Positions 1 to 11,463 of a stretch of DNA of 64,000 nt are shown here, one piece after another. How positions within the stretch are numbered: position 1 is the first letter of the stretch; the number at the start of each line of letters is the position of its first letter. Below the pieces are notes generated by a model. The model made no database searches. It was not told the DNA's origin and worked only from the letters and a program-made list of their open reading frames with translations. A program made the translations under genes and the position numbers. This DNA comes from Rhizomys pruinosus (taxonomy: Eukaryota; Chordata; Mammalia; Rodentia; Spalacidae): positions 2,928,440 through 2,992,439 of the forward strand of contig VZQC01009601.1 of NCBI GenBank assembly GCA_009823505.1, read 5' to 3'.

Positions 1-702
1 ACCAGTAGCTAACATAGGAAGTGATCAAGGTACCGACTCTGCCATTGAGGATCCTAGGGATTAGAGAAAGATTTACTAAGTAAACTTATAGAATGGAAGA
101 CCAAGCAGCACAAGTATCAATTGTCCTGCTTATTGTGTCAAGATGCTACACAACAGATTTACAAAAACTGAATTTTCCTTCAAAGACTATAAAAATCTCT
201 TTTATTGAGAATATTATCCCTCCTTGTAGGCTGACCTTTTATGTGTCTGTTCTGGTCTTAAAATATCAAATGTATGCATCTTAATACTTTTGAGTTGGAG
301 AAAGTAAAATCAAATACAACCTTTTTATATATTATTTTCTAGATAAATTATTAGTAGATAGTAGGTCTTCAAATTGAGAAGCAATAACCTGTGATTTCTA
401 AAAAGTCTATTTCAATTCAATAAATGACTATCTTCAAAATATTGTACTTATATTTTGGAATGTCTCTGAGAACAGAGAGGATTAATAAAACCTCTAGCCA
501 TCAGTCTATCAAGAGAGGGAAGAGAGCTGTAAATCAGATATGCAAACAACAATCATTTTTACCATTGTAAGATAATCCAGTCTGAGTCTGATTGTGAGCC
601 AGTTCCTTCTGCCCTGTCACTCTTTATCACGACTGCTCATAAGTCAACAATAACTGGATAAAAGCACACATAACAGCAAGTTCACAAGTGAATGCAAATT
701 GT
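1..702. other. AT-rich sequence without a gene
   Basis: I see no gene, SINE or long ORF here. The longest open frame is 63 codons with no recognisable motif. It ends at the left target-site copy of the B2 insertion that follows. Confidence 0.6.
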
Positions 703-719
703 GAAATAAAGATGTTAGG

Positions 720-967
720 CTGGAGAGATGGCCTAGCGGTTAAGAGCGCCGACCGCTCTTGCAGAGGACCCGGGTTCGATCCCCAGCACCCACATGGCGG
801 CTGAGAACCGTCTGAAACTCCAACTCCAGGAGAACTCCAGCTCCAGGGGAATCCGACGCCCACTTCTGACCTCCGCGGCATTGCACGACACGGGTGCACA
901 GACTTGCATGCAGACAATACATTCGTACACATACAGAAATAAAAAATTAATAAAAAAATTAAAAAAA
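720..967 (+). mobile_element. B2-type SINE, young-looking, with TSD
   Basis: A tRNA-like head carries an A box (TGGCCTAGCGG, about 729-739) and a B box (GGGTTCGATCC, about 772-782), the internal RNA polymerase III promoter typical of rodent B2. The body contains the duplicated CTCCARYTCCAGG block and ends in an A-rich tail. A perfect 17-bp direct repeat (GAAATAAAGATGTTAGG, 703-719 and 968-984) flanks it, so it is a complete L1-driven retroposition. Many CpGs are still intact in the body, which suggests recent insertion. Confidence 0.93.
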
Positions 968-984
968 GAAATAAAGATGTTAGG

Positions 985-3900
985 AAAACTGACCAGTGCT
1001 GGGGATCCATTACTTCACATAAAATGCATTCATATGTGAGGCGCTTAGATGTTAATTCTTCTTCTGAATCTTATGCATTGACTTCCATTGGGGAGGCCGG
1101 ATAGAAGGGCAGCAGGAAACACAACATTCAGGCTCCTCATTTTTTTTGCAGAAAGAGAAGTCACCAAAGCTTTGACATAATTAGCAGTTTGGAGGGATGA
1201 AAATTGGCATGTTGATGAGTCCCACCACAGAGAAGGCAATATACAAACAAAATAGTTGATACAAATGGGTATTAATGTAGAACAGGCATCTCAATAACAG
1301 TCATATATGAAACATAATATAAAGTCCCTGTGTGATGGTCATTATTGTCCAGTAGACAAGAACTACGATCTTTCAAGAGACAATCTCTGGGCATGTCTGT
1401 GAGGAAGTTTCTGGATTGGGTTGACTAAAGTAGGAGGACTCATTATACATGTGGCTAGCACTGTTCCATGAGCTGGGGCCCAGAACCGAATAAAAAGAGA
1501 ACTTGATTTGATGGGCCTTAACATCCAGGACAGAACACATGTAATCTGGTGGGTGCCCTTGGGGAGCTACATAGAAAGGAGGAAGTGTAAATATGATCAA
1601 CATGTATCATATGAAATGCACAAAAATTCAATATAATGTCTTTTTACAAGAAAGTGAGCTGAGCATGGCCATTTATCTCTCTTTTCATGACTCTGGATAA
1701 GATGTGACCTGCAGTATCAAGCCCTTGCTGCCATGGCTCCATCATGAATTTCCCTTCAAACTCTGAGCCACAGGCATCACTTCCTCCCTTCTGTTACTTA
1801 TGACAGCCAATTTGTTGCAGAAATTCTTAAGAAAAATAATTAAGATAAGAGGTGGAGATCCTTGCCCTTGAACTCCACCTCTCTCAGCATCTATGCATGC
1901 AGCTTTGGGATCAAGACTATGTTTGCTTTTCTTCTGCTTTACCTAGAGGTATATGTGGAAAAATGACAGTGATAACTGTGAGAATAGCTTCCTGTTTTGT
2001 CCATTTTTGCATGGCGGGTACATACAGGGAGCCACTAATTTCAAAATAAGAGGGAGAAAGAGCTGTACCAGCTGACCTGTGCAGCTAGAGCAAGAGGAAT
2101 GTTGTTTAGACATAGAACATAGACGTCATAATGAATTATCTGAAATAACTGCTTACTGGGAAGGTTAATCACATAGAAGTGTTTAACAGACTCAAACTAA
2201 GAAAAAAGAGCAATGAAATAAAACATACCCATTAGCTTAAACAGCAGTTATTCCATTCATGGAGGCATTGTAGGTAGATTTGAACTTTACAATGGGAAGA
2301 TGAAATCGCTCATCTGAAAATGCTGAAGATGGGAGTTTTATGTTTGAAAAAGAGTGTAAGAAGTTACTGAATGGGGAAGAAAATCTTTGTCTTTACACAC
2401 ACAGGAAGCAATCTGATAGTAACCTCCTCCAGCATAATTCTCTAGTTCAAAGATGCTGTGGCAACTTCTTTGTCCAAGTTTAGGAAAGGGGGCTGCATGT
2501 ACTAGAAAAGTGAGGACGCTGCAGGATGAGCTGTTTGTCTTCTTTCTGCTTCCATGGTCATTTGTACTGGCTGGGTTTTGTTTTGTATTATTTCAAAGAG
2601 ATATAGAGTGTGCCTAAAGTTGCTAGAAGGAGAAATGAGTGGTTCTAAAACTACGTTGTATATCTCAGACTAGGGTGAGAGAAAGTCTGCCATTTATAAT
2701 ATATTAATAAGGTGTCATATTAATATGGCAATGTAATATTAATATGGTGGCAAAAGTCATTCTAAAATATTTCATAGAACCTATAAAGTTGCATATGATT
2801 CATCAATCCACATGTGTACACATGAATGTCTTTTACTCTCTTAAAATACACATTACTGGGAACAAACAAGATTCTCCCAACAATTTATTTATAACAATCC
2901 CAGTAAAGTGAATATAATGAAAATAGTAACAATGAATTAGGAAAAACATTAACCATAAGTTATATTTTATCTGGTTTTATTTTCATTAGCTTAATTTTAT
3001 TGACAAAAATATCTACACAAATTCAACTGGCTTTAAGTTGCAGTGCATGTAATTAGATTATTAATACACTCTTTTTAATTGCATGATGGATGGCAGTCGT
3101 GGAAATGCTGTTTGAACCAGGCCACAGATAATTACTGTGTATAGACTATGTATGAACTGAAAGTAAATCATATAATTTAGACAACTTTTGTAATCCTTTT
3201 AGAATGCTACCAGATTTATGAGTTTGAGAAAACACTGTTACCTGTGACAAGATATAAATAAATAAAATTAATATGTAATTTCAAATATTTTAGTTACTGT
3301 TTTTCTTGTGGTTCCTCAAATTAGTCTGTAAATAGTTCATTCAATCACATAGGCATTTCAGCCCCATAAATCTAATCATAAAATAAAGGATGTAACCACA
3401 AAATAAGGAGAAAAAGTGGGTTCCTGATTTTTTTCAACTTTAATCTGCTTTGGACAGTGGGATACCACAGAACGCAGCAAGACATCGCCAAGTCTTAGCT
3501 ATAGGAACTCTTGTAAAGAGGCCATTTATTTACCAAATCACATAGCAACTGCTGAGTCTTCTATTTTGTGTTTACATCTATCCCCTTAACATTACTAAGA
3601 AAAAGTTGGTGTCCTGTTAGAGCTTTTGCTTTGAGCCACATTTCAGGTTAGTGATCTATGAAAAAAGGCCAGGACAATGCATACTTCAAATTTTATATTG
3701 AAAATTTAAATAAAAATAGCAAATGCTTTCCTGTTCCCTTTGTTATTAATTTCTAGTATGATTGTGAGTATAGCTAGAAAATATTCTCTCACCTCAGTAC
3801 TTCAAAATTCTTTGAGGTTTATTTTATTGCTCAGGATGTGTTCTATATTGGTGACTGTTTCCTAGACACTTGGAAAATGCACATTCTATTGTTGTTTTAC

Positions 3901-4079
3901 CCACAGTTGCTATTTATCTTTTCTCTGGATGGAAGAGAACAGGCTTAGGACCATAAGGAAGGAAAGGTTTTCTATGGCAATGTATTGCTATTTCTCATTC
4001 CATCATTATATTAAGGAGGAAATTTCAAGTCCACAGGCCCATCCCTGTCCAAACCTTCCTGAGGCAAGATTATTTGTCT
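985..4079. other. AT-rich sequence without a gene
   Basis: About 3.1 kb with no gene that I can support. Short ORFs (for example 1373-1603 minus and 1852-2049 plus) have no recognisable domains and look like chance frames. Around 2690-2760 the motif TATTAATAT recurs several times in an AT-rich patch. Confidence 0.5.
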
Positions 4080-4850
4080 GAAGGTAATTGGAAAGGATAC
4101 ATGGACAATTTGCTGTGGTGGTGGGACCTCTACACTTGCATCCCTTCAGTTCCCTAGTGTTACTGATAGGGAGATTACCGTGATGTTGGAGACAAGAGGC
4201 ATTCTCAAACCAGGCTACTTACTGTGTTTGGTTTTGTTTATGCAAGTACCTTTGGCAGCATCAGTATTTCCTGTGGATTAAGAAGGTTCCATCCTGAGGG
4301 AATGTTAGTGTTTCCCTGTTGGCCTATTGTGTGCAGGGCTAGAGAATCATTTCCCTACCACATCTCCAAGTTCCACAATCCTCATGGTGTTGTGTTCCTT
4401 TCTAGGGGAGAACTGGGCCTACCTTGGCTCTACTTTGTTGTACTCAGATTGGATATCTGTTGGATGAGGACTGTAAGATGCTCTTCAGCTTCAGTATTCC
4501 TTTGGGAGCCATATCAGTTCACCATCCCACTGCCTCTCAAAGACACCCTTGGCTGGCTAGCTATGATATGTTTGTGTTCCTCCAAATTCCCTTGGCTTAA
4601 GCCTAATCTCTATAAAGATATTAGAGTCTTCTTGTATGGTAGATTAGTCACGATATAGAATTAGTTCACAGAGAGCAGGCAGCTGCCTATGAATCCCCTA
4701 GAGAGACCCACTGAAAGTGAAAACTGCTGGTATCTCGATTATGGTCTTCTTGGCCCCCAGAAGTGTTAAAAATAAGAGTTTATAAACCATCCAATCTTTG
4801 GCATTTTAATGGTTTTTATTGACTAAGCCTCTAGAGGCTGGACGGAAAAG
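4080..4850 (+). repeat. possible old MaLR-like LTR; 144-codon ORF inside
   Basis: The 3' part (about 4740-4840) ends with a TTTATAAACCATCCAATCTTTGG-like phrase that resembles the tail of MLT1-type MaLR LTRs as I remember them. This is a weak, memory-based match. An open frame of 144 codons lies at 4224-4658. It shows no signal peptide, domain or motif that I recognise and is probably a chance frame in a decayed repeat. Confidence 0.3.
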
Positions 4851-5939
4851 CAAATAGATCTCCCCTAGACTCTCCAGAGTAACACATCTGGCTGACATCT
4901 TGATTTAACTTCTGAATTCCAAACCTTTAAGTGCATACATGTCTCTTGAGTGAGTTACTGCATTTGTGGTCATATGTTACAGCAGTGGTAAGAAACTAGC
5001 AGAGATTCCAAGTGAGTTTGTCTTGACTTACGCTCATTTAAGGAGTTTCATTAAATCTTCCTTTCATCTGCCTCCCCATAATCCTAACTTTCCTTGGTCT
5101 ACCTGACAAGCGAAAGAAAGAAAAACAATTTCTGCAGTTAGCTTTAGAAACTGTTTATGGTAAGAATTATACTTTAACTATCCTCTGTAGGAACTAAGAG
5201 GGAAACTTTATATAAATTAAATTTACCAGAGTTTAGCTGAGCCAGGCACGATTTGCAATTTGGGAAGCCCTCAGACACCAGAAGTGTTTAGAGAAGGTTC
5301 AGTCTGCCAGGGAGTTGGCAAATAATTACAGACAGAAAATGAAAATGACATAGATGGGCAATCCCATTGGTTACAATTTTGTGTCTGCCTTATTTGAAAA
5401 TAGTTTAAAGACAGCTGCCTGTGACTGACAGACACTCAGTTGCTGTGATTGTCTGATGCTGAACTATTGTTACATGAATATGCTCCTGAATTAGTCTTTC
5501 AGTTAGTTACACTCTAAAGTAGGTTGCAGTTCTTTATGTAAATTCGTAGTATTGTAGACTTCCTAGGCAAGTATAGTTTAAGACCAAATGGACACTTTTA
5601 TACCAAAAGGATCCATGCATCTCTGACTGCAAAGGAACCTCATATACTCTGGTCTACATACATAACACACATAAAATATGTGCACACACAATGGTAACTT
5701 TCATATGAAGATATATTTATCATTTTTTCTGAATAATATATGATCTGTGGAAATACGATTGTTTTTCCTATTTCCTGAGAGATTCTAATCATCCAGAATA
5801 GTGGAGTTTTGTTGAATAAAAAATTCAATGTCAACACAAATGCAGTTTCATACTTTCTGTGTACATGAATAATTAGAATTAGATGGCTCTGAATTCAAAC
5901 TTGAACTTACCAGGTAAAGCTGGGCTTTTCTGTGTTTAT
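4851..5939. other. sequence without a gene
   Basis: I find no coding signal here. The part at about 5225-5480 is less AT-rich than its surroundings and could be an old LTR or other mammalian repeat, but I cannot name it. Confidence 0.4.
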
Positions 5940-6236
5940 GGGTGTGTGTTTATGTATGGAGACCAGATGTCCCATACCATGTGTCTTCCTCAATAATTCT
6001 CTACCCCATGTTTTGGAATAAGGTCTCTAAGTAAACACGAAGGTCACAGATTCAGCTAGACTGTCTGGCCAGCGAACTCCAAGGAACCTCTTCTCTTTAC
6101 TTTCCCGGAGCTGGGCTTATAAGTGCACAATGCTTTGCCCAATTTTCTGTGTTTCTGGTGTTATGAACTCAGAACCTCAGAGCCTCATGCTTGTACAGAA
6201 AATACTTTTCCAGTGGATCCGTATCACCAGTCCTCT
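5940..6236 (-). mobile_element. B4-like SINE (B1-ID fusion), diverged
   Basis: Read on the minus strand, an ID/tRNA-like head with a degenerate B box is followed by a B1-like part. The plus-strand text shows the tell-tale CAGCTAGACTGTCTGGCCAG and CTGGGCTTATAAGTGCAC stretches. The copy is old and has no clear TSD. Confidence 0.55.
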
Positions 6237-7439
6237 CTTCTCTATATATACAGAATTCCTAACCCTGAACAACTATAATTGTGAATTATGATTTAATGTG
6301 TATGTTTCTAGGTAATTATTTTTATTATTTAGCTGTAGGCTTATTGGTGAAAACTTTAACTTGGTTGTGCTAATCAAAGCATAAAGTCATGTTAATGAAC
6401 ACACGATGAATAATCTCACGTGTAAATGTGTCAAAAGTGGCTCAAAAATGAGTCAGATAAGTTAGAAAAAAATCCCAATTTTGCGGGGAGGAAAGGATTA
6501 AAAATTCCATATGGAAAACATTATGAAAAATTGATATAGATCAAGTACCATTATATCTGTATCTTTAGGGCATCCAGAATATTTGCTGTGATGAAAGTTT
6601 GTCATGAAAACACAGCTGGAAATCACATCCCCAGATGGAAGCTGCTAAGCTAATATAACTGCTCTCTGATAAATTAACAGTAAGGGCTGAATTTTAATGG
6701 CACAGAGAAAGAATGGCTTCAATGTAAACATTCTTTTTAGTAGCTCTCTCCACTACCAGCTCCAGAATCATTTCCTCAGGTTGCTGAACTTCCCTTGAGG
6801 AGCCTGAGAATCCAGATATGTTTCCATAGATCTGGCACTGGAATTTCAGAGTTGAGGTGAACATGGAGGCAAATATTAGTGCTAGCAATGTAATACAATA
6901 AGCATTGCTATATACCATATCTGGTAGCATTTTTCTTCAGTATCTTTTATATTGGCAGCAAAAACACCTAAATGTGAAGTGAATGCGTAGAGAGAGGAAG
7001 GGACAGGAAAGAAAGAAGACAAAGATTAACAACAGAAAAAATGAATAGAGATGATTTATTGACTATTATACTTACTTCATAAAATTATGATAAAATGATG
7101 TGTACTGTTATTATGTCAAATAAAATAAATCTACTTTTTCCTAATTCTGTTTTGAAAGGATAACCACACTTTAAAATTTTCAATTAATCAAAATGCCTTA
7201 ATATTGTTTATGTGTACTATCCTTACTAAACACTCACATGAAGCATTCAGAAATAATTTTCTATTTAAGGAGACAAAATTTTTTCAAAGGATTTTTCAAA
7301 ATGTTATTTTGCCTGAACCTATTTTATATTGTTTCTTTATTTTCTTCCTTCCTTTTCTGCTTACATCTCTCTTTTGAGTGTCAATCTTGGGGGCACAGGT
7401 ACAAATTTAACTTTTGAGAAGTTTTGTGAATCTGCAGGG
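6237..7439. other. AT-rich sequence without a gene
   Basis: No gene or repeat that I can name. The longest frames (78 codons at 6694-6930 minus; 67 codons at 7329-7532 plus) have no motifs. Confidence 0.5.
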
Positions 7440-7770
7440 AACTACATTTTTAATATACCTATTAATATTTTATTTTTTGTAAATTTTTACTGGAATTTTG
7501 TGTTTTTCATAGAGAACATCTTGTCTTTATAACCACTTCCCATTGGCACCCTCCCATAGCCCCCCGACTGGATTTCATGCATTCTGTCATTTATGTTGTG
7601 TCAAATTAGTATCTCCACATTTACCTCAGGGCAAGTTCATCCACTGAGGTCTAGTCAGCCTCTCTAGAATCCCTCCCTTTGAGAAGATCAGCTCTTCCTC
7701 ACCCAGCAGTAATCAGTTATCAATAATTCTTCAACTAACATTGGGATTTGCTGCTGGGTTTTTGTCTACT
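7440..7770 (-). mobile_element. old L1 3' UTR (Lx-like), minus strand
   Basis: The reverse complement contains GTGAGGAAGAGCTGATCTT, a phrase matching CCTCAGTGGATGAA, and an L1-type end (ATGAAAAACACAAAATTC then CAGTAAAAA). The same blocks recur in plus orientation at 13960-14480, so this is a member of the same old L1 3'-UTR family. It carries no ORF2 sequence, so it is a strongly 5'-truncated copy. Confidence 0.65.
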
Positions 7771-7832
7771 TGAGTTTCCACCGGTTTTATGCTTGCTTGG
7801 GCTACATGTTTTTTAAATAATCTATAGACAAG

Positions 7833-7976
7833 CGAAAGGTTTAGTGGCACATGCCTTTAACCCTAGCACTCAGGATGCAGGAGCAGGCAGATCTCTGTGA
7901 AATGGAGCCTAGCTCTGTCTACATAGAGAGTGCAAGACCAACTGGGGCTACAGGGAGACCATGTCTCATTAAAACT
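7833..7976 (+). mobile_element. B1 SINE, diverged
   Basis: The order of blocks is that of B1 (7SL-derived): GGCACATGCCTTTAACCCTAG, a GCAGGCAGATCTCTGTG block, CTACAGGGAGACCATGTCTC and an A-rich end. Point changes are frequent, so it is an older copy. Confidence 0.8.
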
Positions 7977-8016
7977 AACTAGGCTCTAGTGGAAAGTTCT
8001 GTACTGAAAGACATTT

Positions 8017-8260
8017 TTTTTAATTTTTTTATTATTTATTTTTGTATGTGTATGAATGTACTGTTTGCATGTAGGTCTGTGCACCCGTGTCGTGCAATGC
8101 TGCAGAGGTCAGAAGAAGGTCTCGGATTCCCCTGGAACTGGAGTTCTCCTGGAATTGGAGTTACAGACGGTTCTCAGCCGCCATGTGGGTGCTGGGGATC
8201 GAACCCAGGTCCTCTGTGAGAGCAGTCGGCGCTCTTAACCGCGAGGCCATCCCTCCAGCC
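8017..8260 (-). mobile_element. B2-type SINE with TSD
   Basis: Minus-strand copy of the same B2 subfamily as 720-967, including the duplicated CTCCARYTCCAGG block. The T-rich left side is its A-tail. A perfect 18-bp direct repeat (CTGTACTGAAAGACATTT) lies at 7999-8016 and 8261-8278. Confidence 0.93.
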
Positions 8261-8300
8261 CTGTACTGAAAGACATTTAGAGACATAACTTGGACTCTAA

Positions 8301-8302
<2 letters not shown>

Positions 8303-8347
<45 letters not shown>

Positions 8348-8348
8348 G
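8303..8348. repeat. (TA)n microsatellite
   Basis: About 46 bp of nearly pure alternating TA with a small interruption near its right end. Confidence 0.95.
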
Positions 8349-9988
8349 ACTACATTATATACTAGACTACATTAAATTGGGCAGGGGAGGTGCAGACAAA
8401 GGAAGGATCTAAATGCCATCAGATTATACTATAAGAAAATTGCTGAAATTTAATTAAAAAAATCAAAGTTTGTAAATAAAAAGGATCTATAGAAAAAGGG
8501 TAATTTCAAGAATGAAAAAAAAATGCTTTACAACTTCACTGAAAAGATGAAATGAGAAAATATTTGTTATTGCATATATGGATATTATAACATTTATTAC
8601 AAAGTAGCTTGTTGCCATCTAGATAACCACTATTATTATGTTTTGAGCTAATACTGTATAGGTGTTCAGCTACATTTGAGAACTGTATGCCATCATCCCA
8701 TGACACTTATGACAATGGGTATGGAATCAAGGGTCTTGCATGTACTAAGCCTGTACTCTACAATTGGTCTTTGTAATGGTCTTTAATAATGAAAATCACT
8801 CAGAGTTTAATTGTCTTGCCATAGGAAACCAGCAGAACAATGGTTAATAGAATAGTTTTCCTCCATGTGTCCTTCCAAATTAGTGAGATGAAGATAATTT
8901 TGTTATGTGTCAGTATATAACCCAATATACTCTTGCAGTCTGTTCAGAGAAGACATAAAGAAATACCCAGTCTCACAGTCCACAGCAGCTCCAGGGCCAA
9001 GAAGCCTGTGTAAAGCATATGCCTCTCAGCCTCTGATTGGCTATCTGTCTTACCTGTTTCTTTTCAACCAGACAGATGTCGATAAAGCCTTGCAAAGATC
9101 AAAGAGGATGCAGTATGAGAAGAGCAACAAAGAAACTGAGAATCTAGAATCACCGTTCAGGCTGAGAAAAAAAGGGCAGCTCACACATTCTAGGACATAC
9201 CTTTGTTTGGGGGTCTAATTATTATTATGGAAATCCATGCAGACAAAACATTTGAAGCAATGTTCTTAAGTCTAGTCACCAAAGATTGAAGGAATGATAA
9301 AAGAAAATAAAAGATGGATTGCATGAGTTATTGCAGGGTGTTAGGTTGGCATTTACACACATATTTGTCCAGATTTCTTCAGGCTCATTACTGAAAGTGT
9401 AGGAAAAGATAAAGAAAGAAGCCTACACAGAAAAGATCCAGCATTGGCAGCAATTGAAAAGCAAGGTAATTTCCATTTCTTTCCAGAAATCTAATTGTTC
9501 CATTTGCACAAAATAATAGGATAGGGAAAAGGGGATGTAGGTCATAAAAGAAATGATTTAATCCAACAAGCAGCATCATAAATAGACAATCCTGAACAGG
9601 ATCAAAGTATGCTATGTATGTGTATGAAAGTCTCATGATGAAACAGAAAGGAATGGTTCAGGACATGGAATTGGGGATCCTGGAGGAAGTTCCAGTACAT
9701 CTTCAGCTGGTGATAAAGCTCTTGGCCACTTGCTATAAATCTTATGACTCCCATGTTTTCATCTGTCATACATGAAGAGCTTTGAATACACACCTCATAA
9801 TTCTCAGAAGGAGCTGTGCTCATCAAAGGGTAACAAGCTGTCATTTTGCACAGAAGCCATAACAACCTGCTATGAAGACATTTATAATTCATTTTGCTAA
9901 ATCCTGCAGATGTTTTCATGAGGAGTTTTGACTTTATGAACATGTAATATTGTTTTGTGATCTATAATTCTCAACTCTTACTTGATTT
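8349..9988. other. sequence without a supported gene
   Basis: ORFs of 103 codons (8907-9218 plus), 82 codons (9388-9636 minus) and 113 codons (9602-9943 minus) occur here, but none shows a domain that I know and they are consistent with chance. About 8695-8770 looks like the ID-like head of an old B4/ID SINE in minus orientation. Confidence 0.4.
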
Positions 9989-10003
9989 GTAAATACCTAA
10001 GTT

Positions 10004-10006
<3 letters not shown>

Positions 10007-10042
<36 letters not shown>

Positions 10043-10296
10043 TTTTAATTTTTTTTAAATTTTTTTTATTTATTTCTGTATGTGTATCAATGTACAGTCT
10101 GCATGCAGGTCTGTGCACCCGTGTCATGCAATGCCGCGGAGGTCAGAAGAGGGTGTCGGGTTCCCCTGGAGCTGGAGTTCTCCTGGAATTGGAGTTTCAG
10201 ACGGCTCTCGGCCGCCATGTGGGTGCTGGGGATCAAACCCGGGTCCTCTGTAAGAGCGGTCTGTGCTCTTAACCGCTAGGCCATCTCTCCAGCCCC
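10007..10296 (-). mobile_element. B2-type SINE with expanded (TTTA)n tail and TSD
   Basis: Minus-strand B2 with the duplicated CTCCARYTCCAGG block and intact A and B boxes. Its tail, seen as (TTTA)n at about 10007-10045 on the plus strand, has expanded into a microsatellite. A perfect 18-bp direct repeat (GTAAATACCTAAGTTTTA) lies at 9989-10006 and 10297-10314. Confidence 0.93.
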
Positions 10297-10509
10297 GTAA
10301 ATACCTAAGTTTTAATTAAGAGCTACGATATCTCCCCTGCCTGTTCCTCATTGACTTCTGTCTTCTCAGGGTGAGTTTTGGCAGAAAAGGACACTAAACC
10401 CTAAATATTTTCTACCCTTTATGTCCAACTTATGGGGGATGGATGACACTGGTGTCTGTAAAGAGGCTCCCAGGCTCCAACTCAAACCCGTTGAACAAGC
10501 CCATGTCTT

Positions 10510-10680
10510 GAAAATATTTATTTATTGTTACCTTACATGTATGAATGTGTGTCTGAATATATGTTTGTGGACATTTTGCATGCCTGGTGGAGACAGTGTC
10601 CAGAGAAGGCATCTGATCTCCTGGAACTGGAGTTACAGATGTCAGCTGCATGTGTGATCCATGGACAGGTCACCTAAATT
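10510..10680 (-). mobile_element. old B2/B3-like SINE remnant
   Basis: The plus strand shows TGATCTCCTGGAACTGGAGT, GGTGGAGACAGTGTCCAGAG and related blocks, the reverse of the B2/B3 middle. The tRNA-like head is largely lost. No TSD is visible. Confidence 0.55.
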
Positions 10681-10683
10681 CAG

Positions 10684-10744
10684 TTTCACACAACCAGGGC
10701 TCAGGGAACATTGCAGAAGAGGGGGCAGAAAGACTGTAAGAGCC
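10684..10744 (+). mobile_element. old Lx-like L1 3' UTR, left part (interrupted)
   Basis: The block GGGCTCAGGGAACATTGCAG followed by AGAGGGGGCAGAAAGACTG belongs to a rodent Lx-type L1 3' UTR. It is split by the younger L1 at 10745-13242 and continues at 13243. The TSD AAAGACTGTAAGAGCC at 10729-10744 is the target copy. Confidence 0.6.
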
Positions 10745-11077
10745 CCACAGCCAATATCATCCTAAACGGGGAAATGACAGAAACATTCCCTTTAAAGGTA
10801 GGAACTCGGCAAGGCTGCCCCCTGTCACCACTCCTCTTCAATATAGTGCTTGAAACACTTGCTAGAGCAATAAGGCAAGAAAAGGAAATTAAAGGAGTAC
10901 TAATTGGAAAAGAGGAACTCCATCATTATCCATATTTTTGCTGAGTGATATGATTGTTTACTTAGGGTGCTAAAACTAACCAGCATGCCCCAACTAAGAA
11001 CAACCTTAACAGCTTCAGCAAAGTGGCAGGTTACCAATTAACCTTAAAAATTAACATTGTTAAAATGTTCATTTTCC
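10745..11077 (+). pseudogene. L1 ORF2 fragment: reverse transcriptase palm
   Basis: The fragment starts in the middle of ORF2 and reads through the conserved [13 protein letters not shown] block at about 10804-10842, the part of the L1 reverse transcriptase that shapes the active site. It then passes a degenerate Asp-containing motif and F-S-K-V-A at about 11012-11030. Around 11045 the reading jumps forward to a short ORF2 stretch that ends in AAAATGTTCATTTTCC (11062-11077), skipping roughly 250 bp. That skipped stretch is present next door in inverted form. Confidence 0.85.
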
Positions 11078-11336
11078 TTTTCCCAATCCATGAGCATGGG
11101 AGGTTTTTCCATCTTCTGATGTCTTTCTTCAATTTCTTTCTTAAAGTTTTTAAATTTTTCTTGTAGAGATCCTTGGTGTTGGTTTTGGTTATGATTTTTC
11201 CTAGGTATTTTATGTTTTTGAGGCTATTGTGAGTGGGAAGGTCTCTTTGAATTCTTTTATCCAGTTGCTGTTGTTGGTGTAAAGAAAGGCCATTGATTTT
11301 TTAAGGTTATTTTGTATCCTGCCACTTTGCTGAAGC
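11078..11336 (-). pseudogene. inverted internal ORF2 segment
   Basis: On the minus strand this reads as ORF2 from the F-S-K-V-A block to the L-P-C-S-W-I-G-K block, exactly the stretch missing from the sense copy to its left. Its right end (11318-11336) is a perfect 19-bp inverted copy of 11012-11030. It contains no long open frame and is non-functional. Confidence 0.85.
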
Positions 11337-11463
11337 ATTAATCCTAGCACTCGGGAGGCAGCAGTGGATCTTGTGAGATAAGGCCAACCTGGTCTACAAG
11401 TGAGTTCCAGGACAGCTGGGACTACAGGGAGAACCTGTCTCGAAAAACCAAAAAAAAAAAAAA
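11337..11463 (+). mobile_element. 5'-truncated B1 SINE at the inversion breakpoint
   Basis: The B1 begins at TTAATCCTAGCAC, lacking about the first 20-25 bases of a complete B1, and runs to CTGTCTCGAAAAACC and an A-tract. No own TSD is visible: the bases left of it (TTTGCTGAAGC) and right of its A-tail (ATGTCCATTTT) do not match. It lies exactly between the inverted and the resumed sense ORF2 parts. Confidence 0.85.

Noticed and set aside
727..800. tRNA-like sequence with A and B boxes
   Set aside because: It is the head of a B2 SINE (as are those at 8017, 10007, 16352, 16563, 22405, 33514 and 56851), not a tRNA gene. There is no proper acceptor stem and the SINE body follows.
4224..4658. 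144-codon ORF as a gene
   Set aside because: No recognisable domain, signal or splice context. Frames of this size are expected by chance, and it may overlap an old LTR.
8056..8269. overlapping small ORFs with Cys/Gly-rich products
   Set aside because: All come from B2 SINE sequence in different frames. The same products recur at every B2.
9602..9943. 113-codon minus-strand ORF as a gene
   Set aside because: No motif, flanked by other overlapping chance frames, and no sign of exons or a retrocopy tail.
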